Made by a program: the position numbers and the translations under genes. Positions 9,039 through 19,200 of a DNA stretch of 48,243 nucleotides are shown here, piece by piece. The stretch comes from Flavobacteriales bacterium. GTDB lineage: Bacteria; Bacteroidota; Bacteroidia; Flavobacteriales_D; Crocinitomicaceae. The notes beneath the pieces were generated by a model, which worked only from the letters and a program-made list of their open reading frames with translations, was not told where the DNA came from and did not search any database. Each line of letters begins with the position of its first letter. The first letter of the stretch is position 1. The stretch is taken from the NCBI GenBank assembly GCA_009885545.1, contig VFKM01000041.1:1-48243 (forward strand), read 5' to 3'.

Positions 9039-9842
9039 ATGCTTACTTTAAATACTAAAACTATGAAACTAAGAGCAATTGTAGTAGACGATGAAGAATT
9101 CGCAAGAAAGAATCTTATCATGTTGCTTGAGGAATACTGTCCTGACATTGAGGTTATTGGAGAGGCTTCAAGAAAAAGTCAAGCAAAAGCAATTATCGAA
9201 TCTTCTAAACCTGATGTTGTATTTTTAGATATCCGAATGCCTTCAGGTGCAGAAGGTTTTGAATTGTTGGATGAATTAGAAGAAAAAGATTTTCAAGTTG
9301 TTTTTGTCACAGCATTCAAAGATTATGCAATCAAAGCGTTCAATGCAAGTGCTGTTTATTACTTGCTTAAACCGATCGATATAGAAGAATTACAAACTGC
9401 AGTTGAAAGATTGCAAGAAACCAAGAAAATTTTCACCGACGAGCCACAAAATTACAACACATATTTCAGCTCATTAAAAAATCTTTCTGATACATTATTA
9501 CGAAATAAACCGAATAATAGAATCGCTATAAGTCATACGAAGGGCTTAAAAATTGTGGAAGATGATACGATTGTTCATTTAGAAGCAAATGGAAATTGTA
9601 CCACAATTTATTTTAAGGAAGGGCCGCGTTATTTGGATACACGTACCTTAAAAACGTATGAAAATATATTGAATTCCTCGAAGTTTTTTAGAGTCCATAA
9701 GTCTCATATCATTAATTTGGATATGTTGTCGGATTATGTAAATGAAGATGGTCATTTTGCGATTTTGAAAAATGGGTTGCGCATACCAGTTGCAAGAAAT
9801 CGGGTTACAGAATTCGTTAAAATGTTGAAATTGTCAAAATGA
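9039..9842 (+). CDS. LytTR-family response regulator
   Basis: A 267-residue two-component response regulator. The receiver domain (about 10-130) has the acidic pair D17/D18, the phosphoacceptor D64 in VFLDIRMP, the conserved Thr in VVFVTAFKD and the Lys in YYLLKPID. A LytTR DNA-binding domain (about 165-265) follows, with HLEANGNCTTIY, RTLKTYEN and FFRVHKSHIIN. An alternative start at the internal ATG 9063 (MKLRAIVVDDEE) would match the usual family N-terminus; the upstream ATG is kept because a purine-rich GAGGAAA precedes it. The stop overlaps the ATG of the sensor kinase gene (ATGA, 9839-9842), so the pair is translationally coupled and almost certainly cognate. Confidence 0.93.
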   Translation: MLTLNTKTMKLRAIVVDDEEFARKNLIMLLEEYCPDIEVIGEASRKSQAKAIIESSKPDVVFLDIRMPSGAEGFELLDELEEKDFQVVFVTAFKDYAIKAFNASAVYYLLKPIDIEELQTAVERLQETKKIFTDEPQNYNTYFSSLKNLSDTLLRNKPNNRIAISHTKGLKIVEDDTIVHLEANGNCTTIYFKEGPRYLDTRTLKTYENILNSSKFFRVHKSHIINLDMLSDYVNEDGHFAILKNGLRIPVARNRVTEFVKMLKLSK

Positions 9843-12829
9843 TTAAAAATTTAATTCTCTTTTTTCTCGCATTCCTTTTTATACAAATTGCCAGTGCACA
9901 ACGTTATTCATTTGTTACCTATAATACTGCCCAAGGATTACCGCATTCACAAGTAAATTCAATTACACAAGATAAAAATGGTTATTTATGGGTGGCAACC
10001 TTAGGGGGACTTGCAAAATTTAATGGGAAGGATTTCCATTCATATTCAACGGAAGATGGAATTTTGAATAACCGTGTAAAACTCATAAAGAGTATTGGAG
10101 ATGCAATTTGGGTAGGACATGAAGGAGGAGTTTCTAAAATTCAAAACAACAAAATTAGTAAATGGGCTTTAAGTGAAGACTTTAAAACTACCTCAGTCAC
10201 GGAAGTAGTAATTTTCAAAAACCGAATAATTATCGCTTCAAATGGAGGAGGATTATTCGAGATTCGAAATAATAAGTTAGTTCAATTAAAAATAAATGGA
10301 GGGTCGGAAATAGAGTTTAATTCGACGGACCAATCACATATTCAGCTATATCAAGAAGATGATTTGAGTATTCGGGACCTATTGGTAGAAGGAGAAAACT
10401 TGTATATTGGAACCAGAGCAGGTGTTGTAAAAACGACAGATTTAAAAATATTTAGGCACATTAAAATTTTTGATGATTATAGTGTTTCAGGAATTGAAAA
10501 GAGTGGAAATGAATTGTTCGTAACGACATTCAAAAATGGATTAATGAAGTATGACGTTTCAACAGAAAAATTGAATGTAATTCAGGGGATTGATTCATTG
10601 ATTTCATTGAGAGGTTGTATGTTGGATACAAAAGGAAATTTATGGGTGTATTCTAATGGCGGTGTATTTAAGGTCAAAAACGGGAAAACAAATCTTTTAT
10701 TAGACGAAAATAATGGTATGCCAATGGAAAGCATCAGATCCATATTTGAAGACAAACAAGGAAATATTTGGATGGGAAGTGAGGGGAAAGGTCTGCTGCG
10801 GTTCCCTGGTGAACTGTTTGTTTATTATAATGAAGAGACAAACCTGACTTCTGGATTAGTCTTAAATATGAATCAGGATGTTTTAGGAAATTATTGGATT
10901 GGAACACTTGACGGAGGTTTAATGCAAATGTCACAAAATAAAAAAATCACCCCAATTGTATTAGAAAACAATAGCACTATATGGACTTCGCTGCTGAATG
11001 TGGATGCACTGAATTGGTTTGGAACAAGTTATGGCTTAATTGCAATGAAAGGCACGAAAGTTCAAAAAACACTTTATAATGAAGATGGCTTGCCTGGGGA
11101 TAAGATAACTGCGCTTATAAAAATATCTCCATCATCATTTTATATAGGAGGAAGTAATGGCGTTTCCTTATACAGTAATGGGAAAATAACTCAGGTGAAA
11201 AATGATGATGTAACGAATGTGAGAGATTTTTGCCAAATTGGAGAGAAAATTTATTGCGCGACAGATAAAGGGTTATATCTTATTCATTTTAATAGATTAG
11301 AACTTCAACAGAAATTCAAAAAAACGATTTATTCTTTGGAAAAGGATAAAGGGAATTCTCTTTGGATTGGTACAGAGGAGGGATTATTTTGTCTAAAAAA
11401 TAATCAAGTTAAACAAGTTAATTTTTCTAAGATCCCTTCTTCGAATTACGTTAATTTTTTAAATTATTATAACCAACAATTATATGTAGGAACGAATAAT
11501 GGGATTTTTGTGCTTTCAGATTTAGACAAGAAAACTATTTCAATAGTGAATTATAGTATTGCTGATGGAATTGTTGATCTTGAAACGAATATGAATTCCA
11601 GTTTTGTCGATAGAAATGGTCGTCTTTGGTTTGGAACCGCTTCTGGTCTCGTTAGCTTTTTACCAATAAAACAAAGAGTTGTTTTTTCTTCCCCACTTTT
11701 GATTTTGAAGCATATTTTAATTAATTATCAGCGGATTGAATTTTCTAAATATGCTGATGGAGTAGATAAATTTGGACTACCAATAAATTTGAAATTACCC
11801 TATTCAAAAAACAATTTAACGTTCGAAATGGATGGAATTTCACTGGCAAATTACCCAGGAATGCAATTTCAATTTTGGCTTGAAGGACAAGATAATGATT
11901 GGTCGCCGTTAAATAATAATACTACAATAACTTTCAGCGGTTTGTCAGCAGGAGACTATGTTTTACATGCTCGATGCGCAGACTCAAAAGGAATTGTATC
12001 GGAAGAAATAAAATTTGAGTTTACAGTTAAACAAGCATTTTATAGAACATGGTGGTTTTTCTTAATTGTATTTTTGACTTTAGCATATGCGATATTCAAA
12101 ATATTTAAATTTAGATTAAAACGAGAAAGAGAAAAAAATGAGAAGGAAAAAATGGGGTATAAATCTCGTTTATTGACTTTAGAACAAAAATCGCTGAATG
12201 CGAGTATGAACAGACATTTTATTTTTAATTCGTTAAATTCTATTCAATATTTCATTAACACGCAAGACCGTTTATCCGCAAATCGTTTCCTAACGAATTT
12301 CGCAAAATTGATTCGTAAAAATCTTGATTCTTCAGAAGACGGAAATCTTGTGCCTTTAAGCCAAGAACTAGAACGACTTGAACTTTATATGTCACTCGAA
12401 TCAATGCGCTTTAAAGACAGGTTTGATTACCAGATTATTTGCAACGAAAATATTGATGCTGAAACAGTTATTATTCCCGCTATGATGTTGCAACCTTTTA
12501 TTGAAAATAGTATTATTCATGGCATTTTACCGGATGAGACGAAAAAAGGATTAATAATTGTCGACATTACATTAAGAGGGGAAATGTTAACGATTAAAAT
12601 CGAAGACAATGGTGTAGGAATTGAAACAAGTTTGAACAGTAAAACAAGTTATGATGGCGATCATCGCTCTCAAGGCATGGATATTACTACAAAACGGATT
12701 GAACTATTAAGGATACTTTCAAACAAAATTTTTGAAATAAATGGACCCGTTCAAATACTAAATAACGACAGTTCAATCAAAGGAACGTGCGTTACACTCA
12801 AATTTCAGGTAGAAAATTTGGATTATTAG
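9839..12829 (+). CDS. LytS-type histidine kinase with periplasmic two-component propeller
   Basis: A 996-residue membrane sensor. It has a signal peptide (about 1-20), then many reg_prop propeller strands of the type DKNGYLWVAT, NIWMGSEGKGL and NSLWIGTEEGL (about 25-620). A Y_Y_Y-like beta-sandwich (about 650-730), one membrane helix (about 733-755) and a coiled linker follow. The His_kinase (LytS) region has the phosphoacceptor H793 in MNRHFIFNSLNSI. The ATPase region has ENSIIHGI and IEDNGVGIE. The periplasmic propeller should bind an unidentified ligand and drive phosphorylation of the LytTR regulator encoded 4 nt upstream. The signature histidine context is NRHF instead of the common NPHF. 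Confidence 0.92.
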   Translation: MIKNLILFFLAFLFIQIASAQRYSFVTYNTAQGLPHSQVNSITQDKNGYLWVATLGGLAKFNGKDFHSYSTEDGILNNRVKLIKSIGDAIWVGHEGGVSKIQNNKISKWALSEDFKTTSVTEVVIFKNRIIIASNGGGLFEIRNNKLVQLKINGGSEIEFNSTDQSHIQLYQEDDLSIRDLLVEGENLYIGTRAGVVKTTDLKIFRHIKIFDDYSVSGIEKSGNELFVTTFKNGLMKYDVSTEKLNVIQGIDSLISLRGCMLDTKGNLWVYSNGGVFKVKNGKTNLLLDENNGMPMESIRSIFEDKQGNIWMGSEGKGLLRFPGELFVYYNEETNLTSGLVLNMNQDVLGNYWIGTLDGGLMQMSQNKKITPIVLENNSTIWTSLLNVDALNWFGTSYGLIAMKGTKVQKTLYNEDGLPGDKITALIKISPSSFYIGGSNGVSLYSNGKITQVKNDDVTNVRDFCQIGEKIYCATDKGLYLIHFNRLELQQKFKKTIYSLEKDKGNSLWIGTEEGLFCLKNNQVKQVNFSKIPSSNYVNFLNYYNQQLYVGTNNGIFVLSDLDKKTISIVNYSIADGIVDLETNMNSSFVDRNGRLWFGTASGLVSFLPIKQRVVFSSPLLILKHILINYQRIEFSKYADGVDKFGLPINLKLPYSKNNLTFEMDGISLANYPGMQFQFWLEGQDNDWSPLNNNTTITFSGLSAGDYVLHARCADSKGIVSEEIKFEFTVKQAFYRTWWFFLIVFLTLAYAIFKIFKFRLKREREKNEKEKMGYKSRLLTLEQKSLNASMNRHFIFNSLNSIQYFINTQDRLSANRFLTNFAKLIRKNLDSSEDGNLVPLSQELERLELYMSLESMRFKDRFDYQIICNENIDAETVIIPAMMLQPFIENSIIHGILPDETKKGLIIVDITLRGEMLTIKIEDNGVGIETSLNSKTSYDGDHRSQGMDITTKRIELLRILSNKIFEINGPVQILNNDSSIKGTCVTLKFQVENLDY

Positions 12830-12868
12830 AATTAAAGTAATATGTTTGTTAATAATAAAGAGACAGGG

Positions 12869-13099
12869 ATGAAGAAAGTTATTTACATAGCGATTGTTGC
12901 AGTTGGGTTTTTTGCTGTTTCTTGTACTAAGGAAAATAGAGTTCCTTGTACTCAAAATTCTGATGAAACTCCTGTATGGAAATCTGTTACAGCACCAGAT
13001 GTTGATGACTCTGAAGATGCTTCAAGTGATGTTGAACCGGGGGACATTACAGATCCAAATGCTGATCCAGATGAAAATCCGAAGAAAAAAAATAATTAA
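12869..13099 (+). CDS. Small acidic lipoprotein
   Basis: A 76-residue protein. The frame is open from an ATG at 12842, but the ATG at 12869 (MKKVIYIAIVAVGFFAV) begins a perfect signal peptide and is preceded by AGACAGGG, so it is the better start. FAVSC puts the lipidated cysteine at about residue 19. The mature part is strongly acidic (many Asp, Glu and Ser) and ends in KKKNN; it looks unfolded. It lies 39 nt after the sensor kinase gene and before a strong terminator, so it may belong to the same transcript. Function unknown. Confidence 0.65.
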   Translation: MKKVIYIAIVAVGFFAVSCTKENRVPCTQNSDETPVWKSVTAPDVDDSEDASSDVEPGDITDPNADPDENPKKKNN

Positions 13100-13104
13100 T
13101 ATTT

Positions 13105-13139
13105 AAAAAAAAGCCTTGTTTAAACGAGGCTTTTTTTTT
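13105..13139 (+). terminator. Strong rho-independent terminator
   Basis: AAGCCT and AGGCTT arms (13111-13116 and 13126-13131) sit between an A-run and nine T bases. It closes the response regulator-kinase-lipoprotein unit. Confidence 0.9.
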
Positions 13140-13252
13140 GATTAGAAATGAACCCTTCAATCAATAAAAGATACAGTTCAAAAATTGATCGATTGAATGT
13201 AAAATCCTTTTGTTAAATTAGATTCAAGGTAATTTATTTAAAGAATCTATAC

Positions 13253-14842
13253 ATGTCTACTACAGTCAAAGAAGGATTATTTGAGTTAATCAGATCTCTT
13301 TCAAAATCGGAAAAAAGGTATTTCAAATTGATTTCATCACGTCATACAATTGGCGATGAAAATAATTATGTTCGATTGTTTGATTATATAGCCAAACAAG
13401 TAGAATATAATGAAGAAGCACTTTTTAAAGAGTTTAAAAATGAAGCCTTTTTAAATAGGTTTTCCATCACCAAAAAACGGCTGTATGATCATATATTAAG
13501 TGCGTTAGATGCTTTCTATTCTTCCACTTCGATAGATGCTCAAATATATAAATTGATGCATAGTGCCGAAATTTTATATACAAAATCATTATATGATCAA
13601 TGTGGAAGAATTTTGAGAAGTGCCGAAAAATTCGCAGAAAAACATGAGCGCCACACATTAATTATTGAAATCCGGAGAAAAAAGAAAAAACTTCTAGAAA
13701 ATAATGGGTATTCTGATGTAACCGTGGAGGCTTTGCAAGAAATAGAAGAAAGAGATGCTTTTTTTATGAAGCAATTAGAACTTTATAATCAGTTGTGGAA
13801 AGTTAAAAGTGATTTATTTTTTCAATTAACGCGAAAAGGAAAAGCACGTACAGATGAAGAAAGAGAGCAATTTGAAAATATTTTCAAGAGATTGCCTGAA
13901 AATTTGAAAACAGTTGACATGTCTTTCGATTCGGCGTATTTATATAATCACATAAGAAGCGCATATTGGTTCGCTTGTGGTGATTTAGAAAAAAGTTATT
14001 TTTATATAAAAGCAAATCTTCTGACATTTGAGGAACGTGAAGGTGTTATTGAATCTAATTTGAATAGCTACTTTTCACTTTTAACTAACGCTATTTACGT
14101 TTCTGAAGAATTGGGATGTCATGTTGATTCTACAGATTTTTTGAGAAAATTGAAAGAAATTCCAAGTAAACATAAATTGGAGCATAATGAAGATTTACAA
14201 ATAAAGTTATTTGCAAGTACGAGTAGTATTGAGTTGTCTATTTTAACGAATAGAGGCGAATATAATAAAGCAGATAGTTTAATTGATATTATAAAGGAAA
14301 ATCTACACTTATTCGGAGACAAAATATCTCCAGTTAGAAAGGCCTATATTCAATTTAAGATTGCTACTATAAAATTAGCACAAAATGATTTTTCTGGATC
14401 GTTGAAATGGATAAATAAGATTTTAAATGACACTGATTTAGATGAAAGTGAAGACATTCTTTCTTATACCCATATTTTGGATTTACTTGCACACCTTGAA
14501 CTTAAACACAATGAATTTCTGCCATATTCTTTGAAAAGTACAATGCGATTTTTAAAATCAAGAAATAGACTTTATTCTTTTGAAAAAGTATTTCTTCAAT
14601 TTGTGTCAAAACGTATAAAATGCAACAATAACATTGATGCAGAGAAACTTTGGGAAGATCTCTATAAAGAGTTGTCGGCAATTAAAGAAGATTCATTTGA
14701 GGGATTGGCTATGGAATATTTCGATTTTATTTCGTGGGCAGAGTCAAAGATTAAAAAAACACCTTTTGTAGATGTTGTATCCGAAAAACACCGAATGAAA
14801 TCCAGAAAAAAAGTAGTAATTCATACTAATGAAATTGTTTAA
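13253..14842 (+). CDS. Helical-repeat (TPR-like) protein of unknown function
   Basis: A 529-residue cytoplasmic protein with no signal peptide. It is almost entirely charged, helix-forming sequence with spaced aromatic residues, consistent with TPR-like helical hairpins (for example SYFYIKANLLTFEERE and GSLKWINKILNDTD). The N-terminal block LFELIRSLSKSEKRYFKLIS is distinctive, and I have seen similar openings in uncharacterised proteins of the phylum. No catalytic motif is visible. The truncated haemoglobin gene starts 9 nt after its stop, so the two share a transcript. A scaffold or regulatory role is possible but not shown. Confidence 0.7.
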   Translation: MSTTVKEGLFELIRSLSKSEKRYFKLISSRHTIGDENNYVRLFDYIAKQVEYNEEALFKEFKNEAFLNRFSITKKRLYDHILSALDAFYSSTSIDAQIYKLMHSAEILYTKSLYDQCGRILRSAEKFAEKHERHTLIIEIRRKKKKLLENNGYSDVTVEALQEIEERDAFFMKQLELYNQLWKVKSDLFFQLTRKGKARTDEEREQFENIFKRLPENLKTVDMSFDSAYLYNHIRSAYWFACGDLEKSYFYIKANLLTFEEREGVIESNLNSYFSLLTNAIYVSEELGCHVDSTDFLRKLKEIPSKHKLEHNEDLQIKLFASTSSIELSILTNRGEYNKADSLIDIIKENLHLFGDKISPVRKAYIQFKIATIKLAQNDFSGSLKWINKILNDTDLDESEDILSYTHILDLLAHLELKHNEFLPYSLKSTMRFLKSRNRLYSFEKVFLQFVSKRIKCNNNIDAEKLWEDLYKELSAIKEDSFEGLAMEYFDFISWAESKIKKTPFVDVVSEKHRMKSRKKVVIHTNEIV

Positions 14843-14851
14843 AACGCGTTA

Positions 14852-15205
14852 ATGGAAGATCTAAAAACCCGCTCAGATATTGAAAAAATGGTGAATATTT
14901 TTTATTCTAAAGTTTTGAAGGATAAATTATTGTCTCCTTTCTTTGAAAAGTTGAATTTTGAAAATCATTTACCAAAAATGAATGATTTTTGGGCATTTGT
15001 ACTCCTCGATGAAGTAGGATATTTGACAAATGTCACAGAGAAACACCTTCCAATGCCATTAAAAAAAGAACATTTTTTACAATGGTTGCATCTTTTCGAT
15101 GAAACGATTAACGAAAATTGGAAAGGTGAAAAGGCTCAATTAGCAAAAGAAAGAGCACATTTGATAAGTTGGACAATAGAAAGCAAAATTGGAAAACAAC
15201 TTTAA
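14852..15205 (+). CDS. Group III truncated haemoglobin
   Basis: A 117-residue 2/2 globin. The group III pattern is visible: IFYSKVLKDKLLSPFF at the start (F17-Y18 in the B-helix position), the DFWAFVLL helix with W47, the ENHL segment, the proximal haem histidine H74 in KKEHFLQWLHLF, and the closing helix KERAHLISW. Members bind oxygen or nitric oxide at a haem; the precise role here is unknown. It is co-transcribed with the helical-repeat protein 9 nt upstream. The length is somewhat short for group III but all core helices are present. Confidence 0.85.
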   Translation: MEDLKTRSDIEKMVNIFYSKVLKDKLLSPFFEKLNFENHLPKMNDFWAFVLLDEVGYLTNVTEKHLPMPLKKEHFLQWLHLFDETINENWKGEKAQLAKERAHLISWTIESKIGKQL

Positions 15206-15289
15206 TTTTTGGGAGATGTTCAAAAATGTTTAAATACTTTTTGTAATCTGACTAAAATTGCTGAAATTTAACCAATTAAAACCTTTCAT

Positions 15290-16201
15290 ATGAAAAAAAT
15301 CTACAAATTCACTTTCGCATTATTTGCTGTTTTGTTCAATATATCTTTTAGTTTTTCACAAGATGTTTGTCTTGTATCAACTGATTTTCAAGACGGGGAT
15401 CACTATATGGTTGTATGGGAAAAACCTGCAGTTGTAAACGGCATCGATAGTGTGTATATCTATCGTATGCAAGGTACAGAAACATTTTTTACAAAGGTTG
15501 GAGCTAAACACATGAATGAACTATCATTTTATACGGATATGACTTCAAATACAATGGATTCGGCTAAATATGCCATTTCATATTTATATAGTACAGGATT
15601 AGAATCAGTTAGATCCGCTTGGCACCAAGGTGTTGTTTTAGATTATTCTCCAATCGGAACTTCAGAAGGTACTCTAATCTGGTCAAAATATAAAAAAGAA
15701 AACCAAATAGATGAATTTTACATATTATCTTATAATTGTATGATGGATCAAACGGGTTTAGGTGCATTTGTTTCAATGGGTTTCTTTATGAATTATGAAA
15801 CTTCTTGGTGGGATCCATCTTTTACTGCACATCCACTTGCTCAATATTATATTGAAACTAATTTACCATCTTGCAGCATTACAAAAGCAAATATTAATAC
15901 ATCAAGATCAAACATAAAAAGACAATCTGCAAATGCGGAGGCGTCTGTTGAAGAACAACTTTTTCAACTGAATATAGGAATTTCACCAAATCCAGCTGAT
16001 GAAGAATTACAAATTTCTTTTGATGAAAAGCTATTAAATGCACAAATAATATTGACAGATGCTGCTGGAAAGATTTTTTACGAAAACCGTGTTATATCTT
16101 CTGATATGGAAATCAATATCTCTCAATTTCATAAAGGGATATATTTTATGAATGTTGAAAAAAATGGAAGAATAATTTCTAAGACATTCTTGAAAAATTA
16201 G
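15290..16201 (+). CDS. Secreted protein with T9SS type A sorting domain
   Basis: A 303-residue secreted protein. The signal peptide is residues 1-24 (IYKFTFALFAVLFNISFSFS, then Q). The central region (about 25-195) looks like one or two fibronectin-III-like beta domains (YMVVWEKPAVVNGIDSVYIY). A polar linker leads to a type A T9SS C-terminal domain (about 225-303: ISPNPADEELQISF, ILTDAAGKIFYE, FHKGIYFMNVE, KTFLKN). It should be exported through the type IX system and anchored or released outside. The propeller-SpoIIE sensor gene starts 9 nt downstream, so the two are co-expressed. The binding target is unknown. Confidence 0.82.
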   Translation: MKKIYKFTFALFAVLFNISFSFSQDVCLVSTDFQDGDHYMVVWEKPAVVNGIDSVYIYRMQGTETFFTKVGAKHMNELSFYTDMTSNTMDSAKYAISYLYSTGLESVRSAWHQGVVLDYSPIGTSEGTLIWSKYKKENQIDEFYILSYNCMMDQTGLGAFVSMGFFMNYETSWWDPSFTAHPLAQYYIETNLPSCSITKANINTSRSNIKRQSANAEASVEEQLFQLNIGISPNPADEELQISFDEKLLNAQIILTDAAGKIFYENRVISSDMEINISQFHKGIYFMNVEKNGRIISKTFLKN

Positions 16202-16210
16202 ATTTTTTAA

Positions 16211-19200
16211 GTGAATAAGAATAAAAATTTAAAAATTATAGTAAAAGACAGATTTGTAATTAAAGTCTGTCTTTTCTTGTTTCTTTTAGTCTCATTTAAA
16301 GGAACGACGCAAAAATATAATATCCTCAATTTCTCCACTAGAGACGGTTTGCAAAGTGAAATAGTAAACGATGTTTTTCAAGATAAAGACGGCTACATTT
16401 GGTTTGCAACTCAATCAGGAATAAGTCAGTATAATGGACAAGAATTTACCGAATTTGCACCGTTAAAAATATTAAGTGGTGTTGATGCCGTAAGTGTTGT
16501 ACAAGATAAAAAAGGTAGAATTTGTATCGGCACGAATACAAATGGGCTTTTTATTTACGATTACAAAAACACAATCAACTTTAAAAAAGGAAAAGGATTA
16601 TCTACTGACGTTATACGTAAATTATTTCTTGATAAAACGGGAACACTTTGGGTTTTAACCCCATCAGGGGTGTATAAACTTATAAATGATAAGTTGATTG
16701 AATTTAATGACCCAAATAAGATTTTTAAATCAGGGGTTCTTTCAATGACTCAAACAGAAAATGGAGACTATTGGTTTGGAACTCAAGGAAATGGATTGGT
16801 ACAATATAGTGCAAAGAAGTTTTCATATTTTAATCTTAATGATGGTATTCAAGATGATTATATTTTCTCTCTTGGCGCTTTTGGAGACAGTGTTTTATTG
16901 GGAACAACGAATCAAGGCGTTCTTGTCGGTTTTGAATCTAAATTTTCAAAGTTGCTAATAAAAGAAATTGAAAATGCATGGATATCGTGTATTATACCTA
17001 ATAAACAAGAGTTAAATATTATCAGTTCAAACGGCTTGTTTGTGTTGCGTCAAAATGGATCATATAGTAAGATAACTGATAAAAATGGACTTACTTCAAA
17101 TGATCTGTATAACGGGTATTTTGATCGAGAGAAGAATTTATGGTTAGCCTCTGGGAATGGTGTGTCTTGCTTAAAAAAAGAAGAAATTATTTCTCTTGAC
17201 AAGGAATCTGGACTTTCGAATGAAAAAATAACTTGTTTAGCTCATTTAATTGATGGAAGAATCATAGCCGGAACATATGGTTATGGGCTGAATATTATTA
17301 ACAACAATGGAGAGGTTACAAAACAGATTTTGCCGAAAGAATTGATCAATGTTAAAATAACTACCATTTGCGAAATCCCTGAAAGAAACGAGCTATGGAT
17401 AGGAACAGAACAATCTAATTTTGGGATTATTATTCTAAACACAAAAGATAATAAGTTTAATGTAAAGAGGATTATTAGTAAAATCAGAAATGTCTATCTT
17501 CAAACAGTAACGAAAATTGAAAAGGACAAGGACAAAAACATTTGGGTCGGTTCCTTTAATGCTGGACTTTTTAAATTATCAGCAAAAGACACTATTCAAT
17601 ATAGTAGCAGGAATCTTCTTCCTTCTAATGAGGTGTACACTTTTTTAATTGATGTTCACGGAAATCCTTGGGTAAGTATTTATCAAAAAGGATTGTACCG
17701 CTTTACCGGAAAATCTTTTGTGGCTGTTTATGATGCTAAAAAATTAAATGACAAATTTATTTTAAGCCTAGAAGAAGACAATAAAGGAGCCATATATATT
17801 GGGACCAAATCGCATGGCTTAATAATTTATAATAACGAGAAATTTGATCAATTATCAAAAAAAGAAGGATTGATTTCTAATTCAATACAAGCAATAAAAT
17901 GGCATTTAGGGGAATTATGGGTCGGTACAGAAAGGGGAATAAATTTACTAAAGAGACGTGGGGAAGGGAAATATTATATTATTACATATGATGAACGAAG
18001 TGGTTTGGTTAATATGGAAATCCAACAAAATGCCATTCTGTTTTCCAATAATGCATTATGGACCGGTTCAGGAACTGGACTTTCTTGCATCAAAAGGTCA
18101 GATAAAAGTCAAAGGTATCTAAAACCTTATATTGAATTAAAATCTATTCAACTCTTTTATAATGATGTTGATTGGAAAGTTAAAAGCAAAAACAATGTCA
18201 ATAAACGGGGTATTCCTAAAAGTTTAGAGTTAAAATACACTGAAAATCACTTGACTTTTAAGTTTTGCGCATTGACCACAAGCTCTGTTTTTTACTCTTA
18301 TTATTTAGAAGGAGAAGAATCGAATTGGGTTCCGCTTTCTGATAAAACTGAAGTAACATATTCAAAGTTAAATTCTGGAAATTATGTATTTCATGTTAAA
18401 TCAGTGGACAATTTTGGAGTGGAAAGTGAAGTTTTATCTATTCCGATTGTAATTAATAGCCCAATTTGGGAAAGGTTATGGTTTAGAATTGCTGTTATTT
18501 TACTAGTGATAATTTTAATTGGCCTATTTATTAGATTAAGAGAACGGAATTACCGTGAAAGACAGCGAGTACTTGAAACAATGGTTCAAGAACGAACAAA
18601 AGAAGTTGTAGATGCATCAAATAAAATAGATCAACAAATTAAATTGGTTGAATTAAAAAACAAGGAAATTCTGGACAGTATTACTTATGCGAAAAGAATT
18701 CAAACAGCGATGCTTCCATCAAAGCAACTATTACAAACTGAATTCAACGAGATTTTTGTTTATTATCAGCCAAAAGACATAGTTGCCGGAGACTTTTATT
18801 GGTTTGATAAAATAGGGAATAAGAAACTTATAGCTGTAGCTGATTGTACTGGTCACGGAGTTCCAGGAGCAATGGTTTCTGTAGTTTGTAATAATGCACT
18901 TAACCGTTCAATTCGCGAATATGGTATGTATGAACCTGCAAAATTATTAAACAAAACACGTGAATTAATTTTGTCTGAATTTTCCAAGAATCTAGATGAT
19001 ATGAAAGATGGTATGGACATTTCATTGGCATTATTTGATCCTGAATCATATATTTTGGAATGGGCAGGGGCAAATAATCCTATTTGGATTCTAAAGAAAA
19101 ATTCTCAGGAAATAACTGAAATCAAGGGAGATAAACAACCAATTGGGGTTCATATCAACAATAACAAGTACACCAACCATTCTGTTCAATTGGAAAAAGG

